DNA of 36,873 nucleotides from Opitutia bacterium (GCA_947452315.1 CANGCX010000016.1:1-36873), one strand, 5' to 3'. Shown: positions 24,213 to 34,951, numbered from the stretch's first letter. Program-made: numbers and translations. Notes: generated by a model not told the origin, from the sequence alone.

Positions 24213-25562
24213 TTACTTTGCCTTAGCGATCTCAACTGCGTACGTGTGTACGACGCCGGTAATGTTGGAGCGAAACACGATCCACTTCATGTCGGGCGTA
24301 AACGATACATTAGGCTCTAAGCGATAATCGTGCTTGGAGAGATTCACGAGGCGCTCACTCTGGAAAAACCCCGGATCAATCAGGTTCGCTGATTCAGGAT
24401 TCTTGATACCAGCCACATCGGGGATGCGCTGCGGCGTGAACAAATAAATCCATTTTCCGTCTTTGGCGTGCGCCACCATTTCGTTGTCACCACCGTCGCC
24501 GGCGAAGAGACGACCGTCAGGTGAAACGTTAAAATGCACCGACCACTCGTCACGTTGGAGATGCCACCAGGCGCGACGTCCACTCGCGAGTTCATAGCCC
24601 GCAACCCAGAAATCTTCACCACGAGGTGTTTGTAAATCATACCAAATCATTTTACCGTCGGCGCTGAAGAATTCATGCCCGGCGATTTCCATATTCATCG
24701 TGCGCGTGTGGATTTTCGTCAGCGCGCTACCGTCGGTGCGAATAGTCCAGATGCGATCGATTTTGTGCCACGGCCCTTCGTGGCAAAACATGATCAAGCC
24801 AGGATCGGTCGGAGAAAATTGCAGGTGATTCAACCAGTCCGTCGAGGCGTGCACGATTTTGATTTCGCCCGTCGCGATGTTCACGGTGAACATCGTGCGC
24901 TTGAGTCGCCGTTCGAGCTGTTCGTTCATGCGGACCTCTTTGGCCTCGGCGAAGGTCAGCGGTTTTCCATCCGGCCCGTTCGCGCGGTAGTCAGCCTGAA
25001 ATGTTTCGGCGGATCCCGTCGTGCCTGATGCGGGCCGACCGGCGCCGTCGCGAGCGAAAATCCCCGGATCGCCGTCTACGTAGGAGCCGAGCATCAACGT
25101 CTCGTCGGCATTGATCGACGCGATCCCACCGCGCGGTAGTTTGGCGATTTCACGAGTAATTTTAGTCGTGAGGTGGGTCGCGAAAATCACGTTCTCGGTG
25201 ATCATTTTTTTCGTACCGTCGGGCTGCGTCTTCTCCTGCGCTACGCGCTTGGAGTAGTAAACGAGTCCGCTCTTGCGGCCAGCGACAATGACGCTCACTC
25301 GCTCCTTAACGATGGGCTCAATGGCGCGAGTCGCGAGGTCGATCGTGGAAATTCCGTTGGGCGAGGTGACGATCAATTTTTTGCCATCGGGCGAATAAGC
25401 GTTCTGGTGGAAGTAGAGGCTTGATGTCCCCGGTTCTTGCGAAAGACGCACCACGCGATGCCCTGTATCGGGGTCGATCCACTCGGACGGATCGTCACTT
25501 GCCCGCACGCTAAGAGGCCACAAAACAAGCAGGGTGCAAAATAGATTACGAAAGGAATGCAT
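24213..25562 (-). CDS. Oligogalacturonate lyase-like beta-propeller protein (PL22 family)
   Basis: The 449-residue product has a signal peptide (about 1-22) and a TolB/WD-like beta-propeller. Family landmarks are WIDPDTGHRVVRLSQEPGTS (27-46), SLYFHQNAYSPDGKKL, LMFCHEGPWH-type block IMFCHEGPWHKIDRIWTI (H261), AGHEFFSADGKMIWYD (H296) and RDEWSVHFNVSPDG (H343). The histidines are likely Mn2+-site ligands by analogy to known oligogalacturonate lyases. Such enzymes split digalacturonate and unsaturated digalacturonate. Known ones are usually cytoplasmic, so the signal peptide here is notable and may point to a rhamnogalacturonan-disaccharide variant. The ATG at 25562 was chosen over a non-ATG start 27 codons upstream because it begins the signal peptide. 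Confidence 0.85.
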   Translation of the reverse strand: MHSFRNLFCTLLVLWPLSVRASDDPSEWIDPDTGHRVVRLSQEPGTSSLYFHQNAYSPDGKKLIVTSPNGISTIDLATRAIEPIVKERVSVIVAGRKSGLVYYSKRVAQEKTQPDGTKKMITENVIFATHLTTKITREIAKLPRGGIASINADETLMLGSYVDGDPGIFARDGAGRPASGTTGSAETFQADYRANGPDGKPLTFAEAKEVRMNEQLERRLKRTMFTVNIATGEIKIVHASTDWLNHLQFSPTDPGLIMFCHEGPWHKIDRIWTIRTDGSALTKIHTRTMNMEIAGHEFFSADGKMIWYDLQTPRGEDFWVAGYELASGRRAWWHLQRDEWSVHFNVSPDGRLFAGDGGDNEMVAHAKDGKWIYLFTPQRIPDVAGIKNPESANLIDPGFFQSERLVNLSKHDYRLEPNVSFTPDMKWIVFRSNITGVVHTYAVEIAKAK

Positions 25563-25662
25563 AGTTTTTTGGGGGTAGCGCCCGGAACCAAGCGAGGTTC
25601 GGGCGATTGGCAGAAGGACGCAGGGAGGGTCGTTTCGTTGCAACCTCGCTCACGTCATTCAT

Positions 25663-25673
25663 CGGACGGTCCG
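25663..25673. promoter_or_regulatory. Short palindrome in the divergent promoter region
   Basis: CGGAC-G-GTCCG is a perfect 5+1+5 inverted repeat between the PL22-type gene (-) and the CE12-type gene (+), about 100 bases from the first start and 68 from the second. It could be a regulator site serving both genes; a short G+C-rich palindrome can also occur by chance. Confidence 0.2.
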
Positions 25674-25740
25674 TAGTTAGCCAACCTACCCGAAGCTTGG
25701 CCTCAAGGTCTTGGCGCCCCAGGTTCGCAGAATCCCCACC

Positions 25741-27405
25741 ATGTTCTCGCTCACTGCCTTCTTCACCTTAGCTCTCCTCGCCGCTCCAAGCGCTACAACC
25801 ACTTCAAGCGACACTACTTTACCTCCGCCTCTCGCGTCGGCCGAACCCGTCACGGCCAAGACCCTGAACCCCGCCCTACCCACGCTCTTCATCGCGGGTG
25901 ATTCGACGGCCGCTAAAGGCCCACCCACCGCAACTGGTTGGGGCGTACCGTTCGCCGCGTATTTCGACTCCGCTAAAATCAACATCGTCAACGCAGCCCG
26001 CGGTGGCCGTAGCAGCCGTACTTTTATTACCGAGGGCCTATGGGATCAACTACTCGCCCAAGTCAAAGCCGGCGATACCGTGCTCATCCAATTCGGCCAT
26101 AACGACGCCGGCGCCATCAACGACGCCTCCCGCGCACGCGGCTCGATCCGCTCACTCGGCGAAGAAACCGAGCAGATCGACAATCTCCTGACCAAAAAAC
26201 CCGAGTTGGTTCACTCCTTCGGCTGGTATGTCCGCAAAATGATCTCCGAGGTTCGCACCAAAAAAGCCACGCCCATCATCCTTTCGCTCACCGTTCGCAA
26301 CGAATGGCGCGAAGGCAAAGTCGAGCGCACCAACGGCCCGTGGAGCGCCTTCGCCGCCGAACTCGGCAAAACCGAAAACGTCGCCTTCATCGACCTTACG
26401 ACACTCATCGCCGAAGAATATGAACGCCGCGGCGCCGAGCCCGTGAAACCGTTTTTCCCCAAAGATCACACGCACACGAGCCCCGAGGGCGCTGACCTCA
26501 ACGCCCGCCTCGTCGTCGCCGCCCTCAAAAATCTCAATGGCGCGCCGTTCGCCCGCAGCTTCTCCGCTCAAGGTGAAGCAGTCGCCCCGGCGCCCGCCGC
26601 CGCAACCTTCAACGCCGCCCGCGCACGCCGGTCGTTGCCCGTGCCCGCCGACCCGAAATTACCCACGCTGTTTCTCATCGGCGACTCCACTGTCCGCAAC
26701 GGCCAGGGCGACGGCAACAACGGCCAATGGGGCTGGGGCGAACCACTCGTTGCGCTTTTCGATCCGACCAAAATCAACGTCGTTAACCGCGCCGTCGGCG
26801 GACTTTCGAGTCGCACCTACCTCACGCTCGATCACTGGGCGCAGGTGCTTCCGCTTATGAAACCCGGCGATTTTGTCCTCATGCAGTTCGGCCACAATGA
26901 CGACGGCGCCCTCAACAACGAACCACCCGGGCCACTCCGCGCCCGCGGCACCATCCGCGGCACGAGCGACGAGAGCGTCGAGATCGACAACGTCATGACC
27001 AAAAAACACGAGGTCGTGCACAGCTACGGTTGGTACTTACGGCGCTTCATTGCCGATGCCCGCGAGCGTGGTGTCACGCCCATCGTGTGCTCGCTTGTGC
27101 CACGCAAATCATGGCGCGACGGCCACATCACCCGCGCGCCCTACGCCGCCTGGGCCGCCGAAGTCGCACGCACCACCGGCGCCGCCTTCCTGCCGCTCAA
27201 CGAACTCGTTGCCCTTCGCTACGAGGCGCTAGGCGTCGAGGCCGTTGAAAAATTGTTCGCCGATGCCAACACGCACACGAGCCGCGCCGGCGCCGAACTC
27301 AACGCTGCTGCCGTCGTTATTGGTCTGAAAGCCCTGCCCGGGGCGCCACTCACCGCCACCCTCTCATCCGCCGGCCAAGCAATCGAGCCCGCGCATCACA
27401 AGTGA
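25741..27405 (+). CDS. Tandem-domain rhamnogalacturonan acetylesterase (two CE12/SGNH domains)
   Basis: The 554-residue product has a signal peptide (MFSLTAFFTLALLAAPS) and two SGNH hydrolase domains in tandem. Domain 1 (about 48-268) has the nucleophile block LFIAGDSTAAKG (Ser55), QFGHNDAG (119-124) and the Asp/His pair in KDHTHTSPEG (Asp242, His245). Domain 2 (about 308-535) has LFLIGDSTVRNG (Ser316), QFGHNDDG and FADANTHTS (His512). These are CE12 features; the enzymes remove acetyl groups from rhamnogalacturonan so lyases and hydrolases can act. The domains are about as long as a full CE12 enzyme each and similar throughout, so an internal duplication is likely. In domain 2 the Asp of the DxxH motif is displaced by one residue. 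I chose ATG 25741 over TTG 25711 because it starts the signal peptide. Confidence 0.92.
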   Translation: MFSLTAFFTLALLAAPSATTTSSDTTLPPPLASAEPVTAKTLNPALPTLFIAGDSTAAKGPPTATGWGVPFAAYFDSAKINIVNAARGGRSSRTFITEGLWDQLLAQVKAGDTVLIQFGHNDAGAINDASRARGSIRSLGEETEQIDNLLTKKPELVHSFGWYVRKMISEVRTKKATPIILSLTVRNEWREGKVERTNGPWSAFAAELGKTENVAFIDLTTLIAEEYERRGAEPVKPFFPKDHTHTSPEGADLNARLVVAALKNLNGAPFARSFSAQGEAVAPAPAAATFNAARARRSLPVPADPKLPTLFLIGDSTVRNGQGDGNNGQWGWGEPLVALFDPTKINVVNRAVGGLSSRTYLTLDHWAQVLPLMKPGDFVLMQFGHNDDGALNNEPPGPLRARGTIRGTSDESVEIDNVMTKKHEVVHSYGWYLRRFIADARERGVTPIVCSLVPRKSWRDGHITRAPYAAWAAEVARTTGAAFLPLNELVALRYEALGVEAVEKLFADANTHTSRAGAELNAAAVVIGLKALPGAPLTATLSSAGQAIEPAHHK

Positions 27406-27927
27406 GCGCGCAGGCCCCTTTTTCGAATCAGATAGAATAGATCGCGGCAGCCTCGACTCTTGGTCTCCGACCGATCGCCCTAAAATAAGCATGTGGCGCT
27501 AGCGCAGAACGACTGAGCGCCGCCGGATGCCGGCAGCCCAAGGCGATACCGCAATCGGAGGTAAACGAGCTAGCAAGGCTAGCTTGTGTAGCGGGTTTTA
27601 CCGTATGACGCCCGAGTCGCGCAAACGCTTCTGAATTGTTATAGATGGGCCTGCCTAAGCAATGATACCGCCTGAGTAGAGGGGCCTTAGCCACATAAAC
27701 AGGCATGGCCGTTAATTCTTAGAAAAAGCCAGAACCGTCTTTTGGCCCAAGATATCTTTAGTGGCGATCTCGACTCGTTAGACAGTGCCTTCAACTGGCT
27801 GCGTCTCATCTAAAATTATCCTCATCTTCCCCTCACTTTGGGGCGGCTTTATCACTATTGCGATCCGCGTTAAAATCCGCGGGATCTACTTGCCGAGCCT
27901 CTGCTAAATCCGACCTTGGTGAAGCGA
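27406..27927. other. About 520-base gap before the PVC-type cytochrome gene
   Basis: I see no convincing gene in this stretch. A 92-codon minus-strand frame (27428-27706) has no recognisable motif or ribosome-binding site. Other structure includes AGCTAGC/GCTAGCT, a 7-bp hairpin near 27569-27585. There is also a weak CCCC/GGGG hairpin followed by GGCTTTAT near 27830-27853, and A/T-rich sequence before the next gene that could hold its promoter. Confidence 0.4.
27918..27922 (+). promoter_or_regulatory. Shine-Dalgarno GGTGA deciding the start at 27928
   Basis: GGTGA matches the anti-Shine-Dalgarno complement and lies five bases before ATG 27928. The later ATG at 27982, which begins a neater signal peptide, has no such site. 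Confidence 0.45.
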
Positions 27928-30900
27928 ATGGATTTTCTGGGCTTCCTTAGTCGTGGCGGCTTGCTTTTGCTGCCACCTTCCATGCGACAGTACTTTTCTG
28001 CCCCTGCCCTACTCGTTTCTCTCGCCTACTTATCCACAGCGATTGGCGCTGAGCCCCCAAGCACATTATTGGCAGCTGCCACGCCCGCCCCACGTGCTCC
28101 CGCGCTTACAGCAGTCCCAAGCGCCCCACCGGACTGGCGCGTGGAAATCCTCGCGCAGCCACCGCAGTTGATCCACCCGAGCGTTGTCTGTGCGGCACCC
28201 GATGGCCGTGTCTTTGTTGCCCAAGATCCCATCGATATGGGCCAACCCAGCGACGCGACCGCCGACAGTATCCTCGTTTACCACCCCGACGGTAAAATCA
28301 CAACGTTCGCTGAGGGCCTGCATGCCGTATTTGGCCTCTATTACCTCGACGGCAAACTCTACGTCCACCACACGCCAAAATTCACCGTCTTCACCGATCG
28401 CGACAGCGTCGGAGTCGACCGACGCGAGCTGTTCACAACTAACCCAAACCCCAACGTCAACGGCACCGGCTTCAACGATCACATCCCGTCCAACCTGCGC
28501 CTCGGCATGGATGGCTGGTTCTATATGAGCACGGGCGATAAGGGCATCTTTGGGGCCACAGGATCCGACGGTAGCCGCGCCGAAATCCGCGGCGGTGGCC
28601 TCATCCGTTTTCGCCCCGATGGTACGCACCTCGAGGTCTACGCCACTGGCACGCGCAACCACCTCGACTTTGCCATCAACGCCGAGGACGAAATTTTCAC
28701 CTACGACAACACCGACGACGGCAACGGCTGGTGGACACGCGTCACCCACATGGTCGACGGCGGCTACTACGGCTACCCCTTCGACTACAAACCTCGCCGC
28801 CCCTATACTCTCTGGATGATGGCCGATTACGGCGGCGGCTCACCCACCGGCGCAATCGCCTACAACGAGGACGCCTTGCCCGCCGAATACCGAGGCAACC
28901 TCTTCCTTTGTGAATGGGGCCGCAAACAACTCCTTCGCCTGCGCGTCTCCCGCGATGGCGCCACTTACAAGATCGACGAGCGCGTCCAGCTCGACGGCAA
29001 AGATTTCCTCACCGAGGGCACAAAACCCTTCCGCCCTGTCGGCATCGCCCTAGCGCCCGACGGACTGAGTTTTTACATTGCCGACTGGAACTACTCGGGG
29101 TGGAAAAATAAAACCATCGCCGGCCGTCTCCTGAAAATTTCCTATACTGGCCCCAGCCTTGCCGCGCCCAAACCTACCTGGTGGATCGCCGCCGCCTCTG
29201 GCCGCCCGTTCCAAGCCACCGACAGCGAGCTCGTCGCCGCCCTCGCCCACCCCGCCCAAAACGTCCGCCTCGTCGCGCAGCGCCGCCTCGCCGAGCGCAC
29301 CAAAGCCGTTGTGCCCGCGCTTAAAAAACTTCTCGCCGATCCCACCGCGCCCGCCCCCGCTCGCTGGCACGCGATCTGGACCCTCGACGCCATCGACGCC
29401 GGCACCTCCGCCGCCACCGAGATCATTGCCGTAGCCACCAGCGAAACGGATAGCTCCGTCCGCGCCCAAGCCCTTCGCCAACTCGGCACCCGCCGCAACG
29501 CCGCCGCCGTACCCGCGCTGCTCACCACTTTAAAATCGCCCGACCCGGTCCTGCGTTTCCGCGCCGCCACCGCACTCGGGCGGATCGGCCAGCCCGACGC
29601 CGTCGCCGCCCTATCCGACCAGCTCGGCGAAGCCGATTTCTTCACCCGCTACGCCACCTTCACCGCCCTCAAAAAAATTGGCACCGCCACGCCCGCCGCC
29701 TGGAGCCGCATTGCTAACGGTCTCAACTCGCCCGAACCCGCCATCCGCGAAGGCACCCGCTTTGCCCTGCGCGAAAGCTATGATGAGGGTAACGTCAAGG
29801 GGCTTGCCGCCTTCGTCTCTGACCCGGCGGCCGACGCTGCCACGCGCGCTCTCGCCCTTGGCGTACTCGCCGAACTCCACCGCAAGCCCCTCGCTTGGGA
29901 TGGCAAATGGTGGGGCACGCAACCGGTCCTGCGCGAAGCCCCGTCGCCGCATACCATCGATTGGGCTGGTACCGCGAGTGTCACCACCGCGATCACCAAC
30001 GCCCTCACCGATTCCGCTTTAGCCGTGCGCGGCGCAGCCGTAGCGGCCATCGCCACCGCGCGAATCACGACGTTCACGCCACAGATGCGTGCGATGCTCG
30101 ACCTTGAAACCGACCTCGAATTCCGTCGTACACTCATCCGCTCGCTTGGCGCATTACGCGATAAACCCTCCGGAAAACTCATCGCCGTCCTCCTAACGCC
30201 CGCCGCCGAAAACGCCGCGCTCCTACCCGATGCCATCGTCGCCGCCGGCCAAATCGGCGACTCCGCGTCCCTCGCGGCTTTGATTGCACTCGTTGATTCC
30301 GCCACTACGTCCGACACGCTTGTGCTGGTCGCCCAAGCGCTCACCGTGATCAAGTCGCCCGAGTCGATTCCTGCTGTCGACAAACTCCTCCAACACCCCG
30401 AAGCCACCGTCCGCACTGCCGCCGGCGCAACCCTCGCCGCCATAGGCAACGCAGCCGCGCTCGCAGTCGTCGAGCCGCTGCTCACCCAAGCTCCCACGCC
30501 TGTGCGCATCTCCGCCATCACGACCGCCGGCCTGCTCAAGGCCCGTTCCGTGATCCCAACATTGCTCACTTCATATACTGAGCCTGAGTTACGCCCCGCC
30601 TTGATTGAGGCGCTCATCATGATGCCCGACGTCCGCGCCCTGGAAATCTACCTCGATGCGCTGACCGGCCACGACAGCGGACCGCGCGACCGTGCCCGCC
30701 GTGCAATCAGCAACATCCGTGAATCCGTGCGCCCCGCCATCGAACAGCGTCACCGCGAAAAACCGTTCACTGGGCCCGCACTCTTCGCCCTCCAGCGCGT
30801 ATACCAAGACAACGACAAAGCCCTCGCAGGCCCACTATTCGAGGGCAATTCCAAGCCCGTTGCCGTCGCCGAATACGCCCGCTTCGCCCTCCGTGCTCCC

Positions 30901-31332
30901 GGCGACGCCAAAAATGGCCGCAAGTTATTCGAAGGCGACGCCACCTGCATCGCGTGTCACCGCGCCAACCAATTAGGCGCCGCCATCGGCCCAGCCCTCG
31001 ACGGTGTGGGCGCCCTCTACGACCGCGCCACCCTGATCGAATCCGTGCTCTACCCTTCCAAGCAAATTTTCGACGGCTACCACACGGTCACGATCACGTT
31101 GAAAAATGAAGAGGCGCACGCAGGGTTCCTGCGTTACGAAACCGCAGAAGAAGTCCTACTGGTCGATGTCGCCGGCGCCCAACACCACCTGCCGAAAACA
31201 CAAATCGCCAAGCGCGAAGAAAGCGCCATTTCTCTCATGCCCGAGGGCCTCCAAGCCTCGCTCTCGCTCGCGGAGTTTTCTGATCTCATTAGCTATCTCG
31301 AATCCCTACGCGAGAAACCCTCTGGTTCGTAA
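27928..31332 (+). CDS. PVC-type membrane-bound dehydrogenase / HEAT-repeat / cytochrome c protein
   Basis: The 1134-residue product is built of three parts. A secretion signal comes first (best hydrophobic core after MRQYFSAPALLVSLAYLS). Next is a beta-propeller of the glucose/sorbosone-dehydrogenase-like kind (about 60-410, with APDGRVFVAQDP, GFNDHIPSNLRLGMDGWFY, RNHLDFAIN, CEWGRKQLLRL and GIALAPDGLSFYIADW). A long run of HEAT-like repeats follows (about 430-960, with AAVPALLTTLKSPDPVLRFRAATALG). The C-terminal c-type cytochrome has heme site CIACH (C1007, C1010, H1011) and a late LMPEG as likely Met ligand. This architecture is almost confined to Planctomycetota and Verrucomicrobiota and is often found by polysaccharide genes. 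It probably oxidises a sugar or alcohol in the periplasm and passes electrons to its heme; the substrate is unknown. Confidence 0.9.
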   Translation: MDFLGFLSRGGLLLLPPSMRQYFSAPALLVSLAYLSTAIGAEPPSTLLAAATPAPRAPALTAVPSAPPDWRVEILAQPPQLIHPSVVCAAPDGRVFVAQDPIDMGQPSDATADSILVYHPDGKITTFAEGLHAVFGLYYLDGKLYVHHTPKFTVFTDRDSVGVDRRELFTTNPNPNVNGTGFNDHIPSNLRLGMDGWFYMSTGDKGIFGATGSDGSRAEIRGGGLIRFRPDGTHLEVYATGTRNHLDFAINAEDEIFTYDNTDDGNGWWTRVTHMVDGGYYGYPFDYKPRRPYTLWMMADYGGGSPTGAIAYNEDALPAEYRGNLFLCEWGRKQLLRLRVSRDGATYKIDERVQLDGKDFLTEGTKPFRPVGIALAPDGLSFYIADWNYSGWKNKTIAGRLLKISYTGPSLAAPKPTWWIAAASGRPFQATDSELVAALAHPAQNVRLVAQRRLAERTKAVVPALKKLLADPTAPAPARWHAIWTLDAIDAGTSAATEIIAVATSETDSSVRAQALRQLGTRRNAAAVPALLTTLKSPDPVLRFRAATALGRIGQPDAVAALSDQLGEADFFTRYATFTALKKIGTATPAAWSRIANGLNSPEPAIREGTRFALRESYDEGNVKGLAAFVSDPAADAATRALALGVLAELHRKPLAWDGKWWGTQPVLREAPSPHTIDWAGTASVTTAITNALTDSALAVRGAAVAAIATARITTFTPQMRAMLDLETDLEFRRTLIRSLGALRDKPSGKLIAVLLTPAAENAALLPDAIVAAGQIGDSASLAALIALVDSATTSDTLVLVAQALTVIKSPESIPAVDKLLQHPEATVRTAAGATLAAIGNAAALAVVEPLLTQAPTPVRISAITTAGLLKARSVIPTLLTSYTEPELRPALIEALIMMPDVRALEIYLDALTGHDSGPRDRARRAISNIRESVRPAIEQRHREKPFTGPALFALQRVYQDNDKALAGPLFEGNSKPVAVAEYARFALRAPGDAKNGRKLFEGDATCIACHRANQLGAAIGPALDGVGALYDRATLIESVLYPSKQIFDGYHTVTITLKNEEAHAGFLRYETAEEVLLVDVAGAQHHLPKTQIAKREESAISLMPEGLQASLSLAEFSDLISYLESLREKPSGS

Positions 31333-31374
31333 GCTGCATATTTTTCTCTGTCCACTTTAGCTCAGAATTCCAAA

Positions 31375-31404
31375 AAAAACCCCGGTTCAAAAACCGGGGT
31401 TTTT
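31375..31404. terminator. Bidirectional intrinsic terminator
   Basis: AAAAACCCCGGTT (31375-31387) and AACCGGGGTTTTT (31392-31404) form a perfect 13-bp stem with a 4-base loop. Each direction ends in a U-run, so it can stop both the cytochrome gene (+) and the convergent helicase gene (-). Confidence 0.93.
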
Positions 31405-31447
31405 CGTTAAAGCCGATTGAGGGACGGCCCTAAATAAGAAGCGAAAA

Positions 31448-33232
<1,785 letters not shown>

Positions 33233-33273
33233 AACTCAAACTGACCCTACCTGAGACAAATTGAGAGCTAAAT

Positions 33274-34164
33274 CTAAGCGATCGCCCAATGCTGCCGCAA
33301 CTTACGCCGAACGAATTGCACGCTCTCGGCCAATTGCTCCATGCCATCGACCCCATCTTCGATGCTCACCCAGCCGTCAAAACCCACGATTTTTAAGGTC
33401 CCGAAAATTGCATCGTAGTCATTCAAGCCCTTACCGATCGTGCCGTGACGCAGGCGTTTGGCATAGCCCTCCGCCCCGGTTTCATCACGGCGCAGATCAT
33501 CGATTGTGCCCTCAGCCAGATAGCGATCGCTCGCGTGCATGGTCACGACGCGATGCTTGACCCGTTCCAGCAACTCGAGCGGATCATCTCCTGCAAGAAA
33601 TGCATTACTGGGGTCGTAGTTCACGCCGAAATGCGGATGTTTCACGCGCTCCACAAGCTCGCAGAATACATCCATTTTCTGCGCAAACTCAGGGTAACTC
33701 CAAAAGTCGTCTTTGTAATGATTTTCGATTATCAGAGTAACACCACAACGCTCAGCCTCGGGCAAACATGCCTCGATACTTTGTGCAACCAACTCGAGCC
33801 CGCGCTCCCGCGTTAGCTCTGGACGCCGCTGCCCAGAAAGCACGCGGCAATAACCTGCACCTAGCGCCGCCGCCATTCGGATCCAGTTTTTTTCCTTCTC
33901 AATTTCCCTAGCGCGAAAATCCGCATCGGGGTGTGAGAAATCCGGCGAGCAACAGAGCATCGGAATCACCATCCCGCGCTCCTCTACGGTACGCCGCGCA
34001 GTCGGCCAATTCGCCGGATCGGCCAGCTCCAGCATCCCACTATAGTACTCCAACCCGTCGAGCCCGAGTGGAGCCGCCAGATCAACCCATTCACGCAATG
34101 TCATCGAGCCGTCTTTGCAGAGCGCCCGCATGAAGGCCTTGGGAAATGCAGCTAGTTTGGGCAT
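33274..34164 (-). CDS. Sugar phosphate isomerase/epimerase-type TIM-barrel protein
   Basis: The 296-residue product belongs to the AP-endonuclease-2 / xylose-isomerase-like TIM-barrel family. Metal-ligand positions appear on successive strands: IIENHY (Glu), NYDPSN (Asp), VTMHASD (His) and VSIEDG (Glu), which together usually bind one or two divalent ions. It has no signal peptide. Family members isomerise or epimerise keto sugars or act on inositol and sugar-acid intermediates. It is the last gene of the four-gene operon, 16 bases after the SDR, and probably handles an intermediate made by the two dehydrogenases. The exact substrate cannot be read from the sequence. Confidence 0.85.
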   Translation of the reverse strand: MPKLAAFPKAFMRALCKDGSMTLREWVDLAAPLGLDGLEYYSGMLELADPANWPTARRTVEERGMVIPMLCCSPDFSHPDADFRAREIEKEKNWIRMAAALGAGYCRVLSGQRRPELTRERGLELVAQSIEACLPEAERCGVTLIIENHYKDDFWSYPEFAQKMDVFCELVERVKHPHFGVNYDPSNAFLAGDDPLELLERVKHRVVTMHASDRYLAEGTIDDLRRDETGAEGYAKRLRHGTIGKGLNDYDAIFGTLKIVGFDGWVSIEDGVDGMEQLAESVQFVRRKLRQHWAIA

Positions 34165-34180
34165 TTTTATTTTTTAAATA

Positions 34181-34951
34181 TCAAATTTTCACTGCGTTCC
34201 GACCGAACACCGAAAATTGCTCTAGCTCGACGACCGAGCCTGTGATGGGCCGAGATTCATCACCGAGCCAATACACGGCTGCCGCCGCAATTTCTTCGGG
34301 CCGCATTAACCGACCCGAGGGTGCGAACACCGCCGGTATATGCTCCGGCCAATCCGCGGCCTGCCCCCATTTTTGTTGGTCCGCATATTCGCGAGCCGTG
34401 AGTACCCAACCGACGTTGAGATGGTTAATCCGCACTCGGTCGGTACCGTGTGCGTTGGCGAGATTTCGCGAGAGGGTCTGGAGAGCTCCTTTGGAAATAC
34501 TGTAATCGAGGAGTGTAGCTTCGCCGCTGTACGCGTTGATTGAACCAATGTTCAACACACAGCCTTGATTCGCTTTCAGCTCGGGAAACGCCGCCTGAAT
34601 CAGAAAAAATGGTGCCCGCACGTTGATGGCCATAGTACGGTCAAAATTTTCTACGGTCGCAGTCGCCAACGTACTGCGCGGCACGATTGCGGCGTTGTTC
34701 ACCAGAGCATCGACCCGCCCAAAGGCCGCGCGCGCCGCCGCCACGATGCGCCCCGCGCTAGTTGGATCCGCCAAGTCCTCGAGGTGCAACGCCGCCGCTG
34801 CACCTAGTTTTTTCACAACCGCTTCGCCGTCAGCACGCACGATCCCGTGCACCAGTACGCGAGCGCCTTCCGCGACACAACGCTCCGCGATCGCCTGACC
34901 GATCCCCGAAGTACCACCGGTGACGATAATGACTTTGTCCTTTAAGCGCAT
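34181..34951 (-). CDS. Short-chain dehydrogenase/reductase (SDR)
   Basis: The 256-residue product is a classical SDR. The NAD(P)-binding motif is TGGTSGIG (11-18), NNAA follows strand 4 (85-88), and the catalytic triad is Ser137, Tyr150 and Lys154 (YSISK). The residue after strand 2 is Gly (VLVHGIV), giving no clear Asp for NAD or Arg for NADP specificity. It most resembles gluconate 5-dehydrogenase or 3-ketoacyl-ACP reductase-like SDRs used in sugar and sugar-acid oxidation. I chose ATG 34951; a TTG six bases upstream is also possible. It lies 20 bases after the dehydrogenase gene in the operon. Confidence 0.88.
   Translation of the reverse strand: MRLKDKVIIVTGGTSGIGQAIAERCVAEGARVLVHGIVRADGEAVVKKLGAAAALHLEDLADPTSAGRIVAAARAAFGRVDALVNNAAIVPRSTLATATVENFDRTMAINVRAPFFLIQAAFPELKANQGCVLNIGSINAYSGEATLLDYSISKGALQTLSRNLANAHGTDRVRINHLNVGWVLTAREYADQQKWGQAADWPEHIPAVFAPSGRLMRPEEIAAAAVYWLGDESRPITGSVVELEQFSVFGRNAVKI

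Noticed and set aside
27428-27706. 92-codon minus-strand frame in the long gap
   Set aside because: No ribosome-binding site, no motif and no compositional support for coding.
28066-28749. 227-codon minus-strand reading frame
   Set aside because: It is a shadow of the PVC-type cytochrome gene in high-G+C DNA, without any domain.
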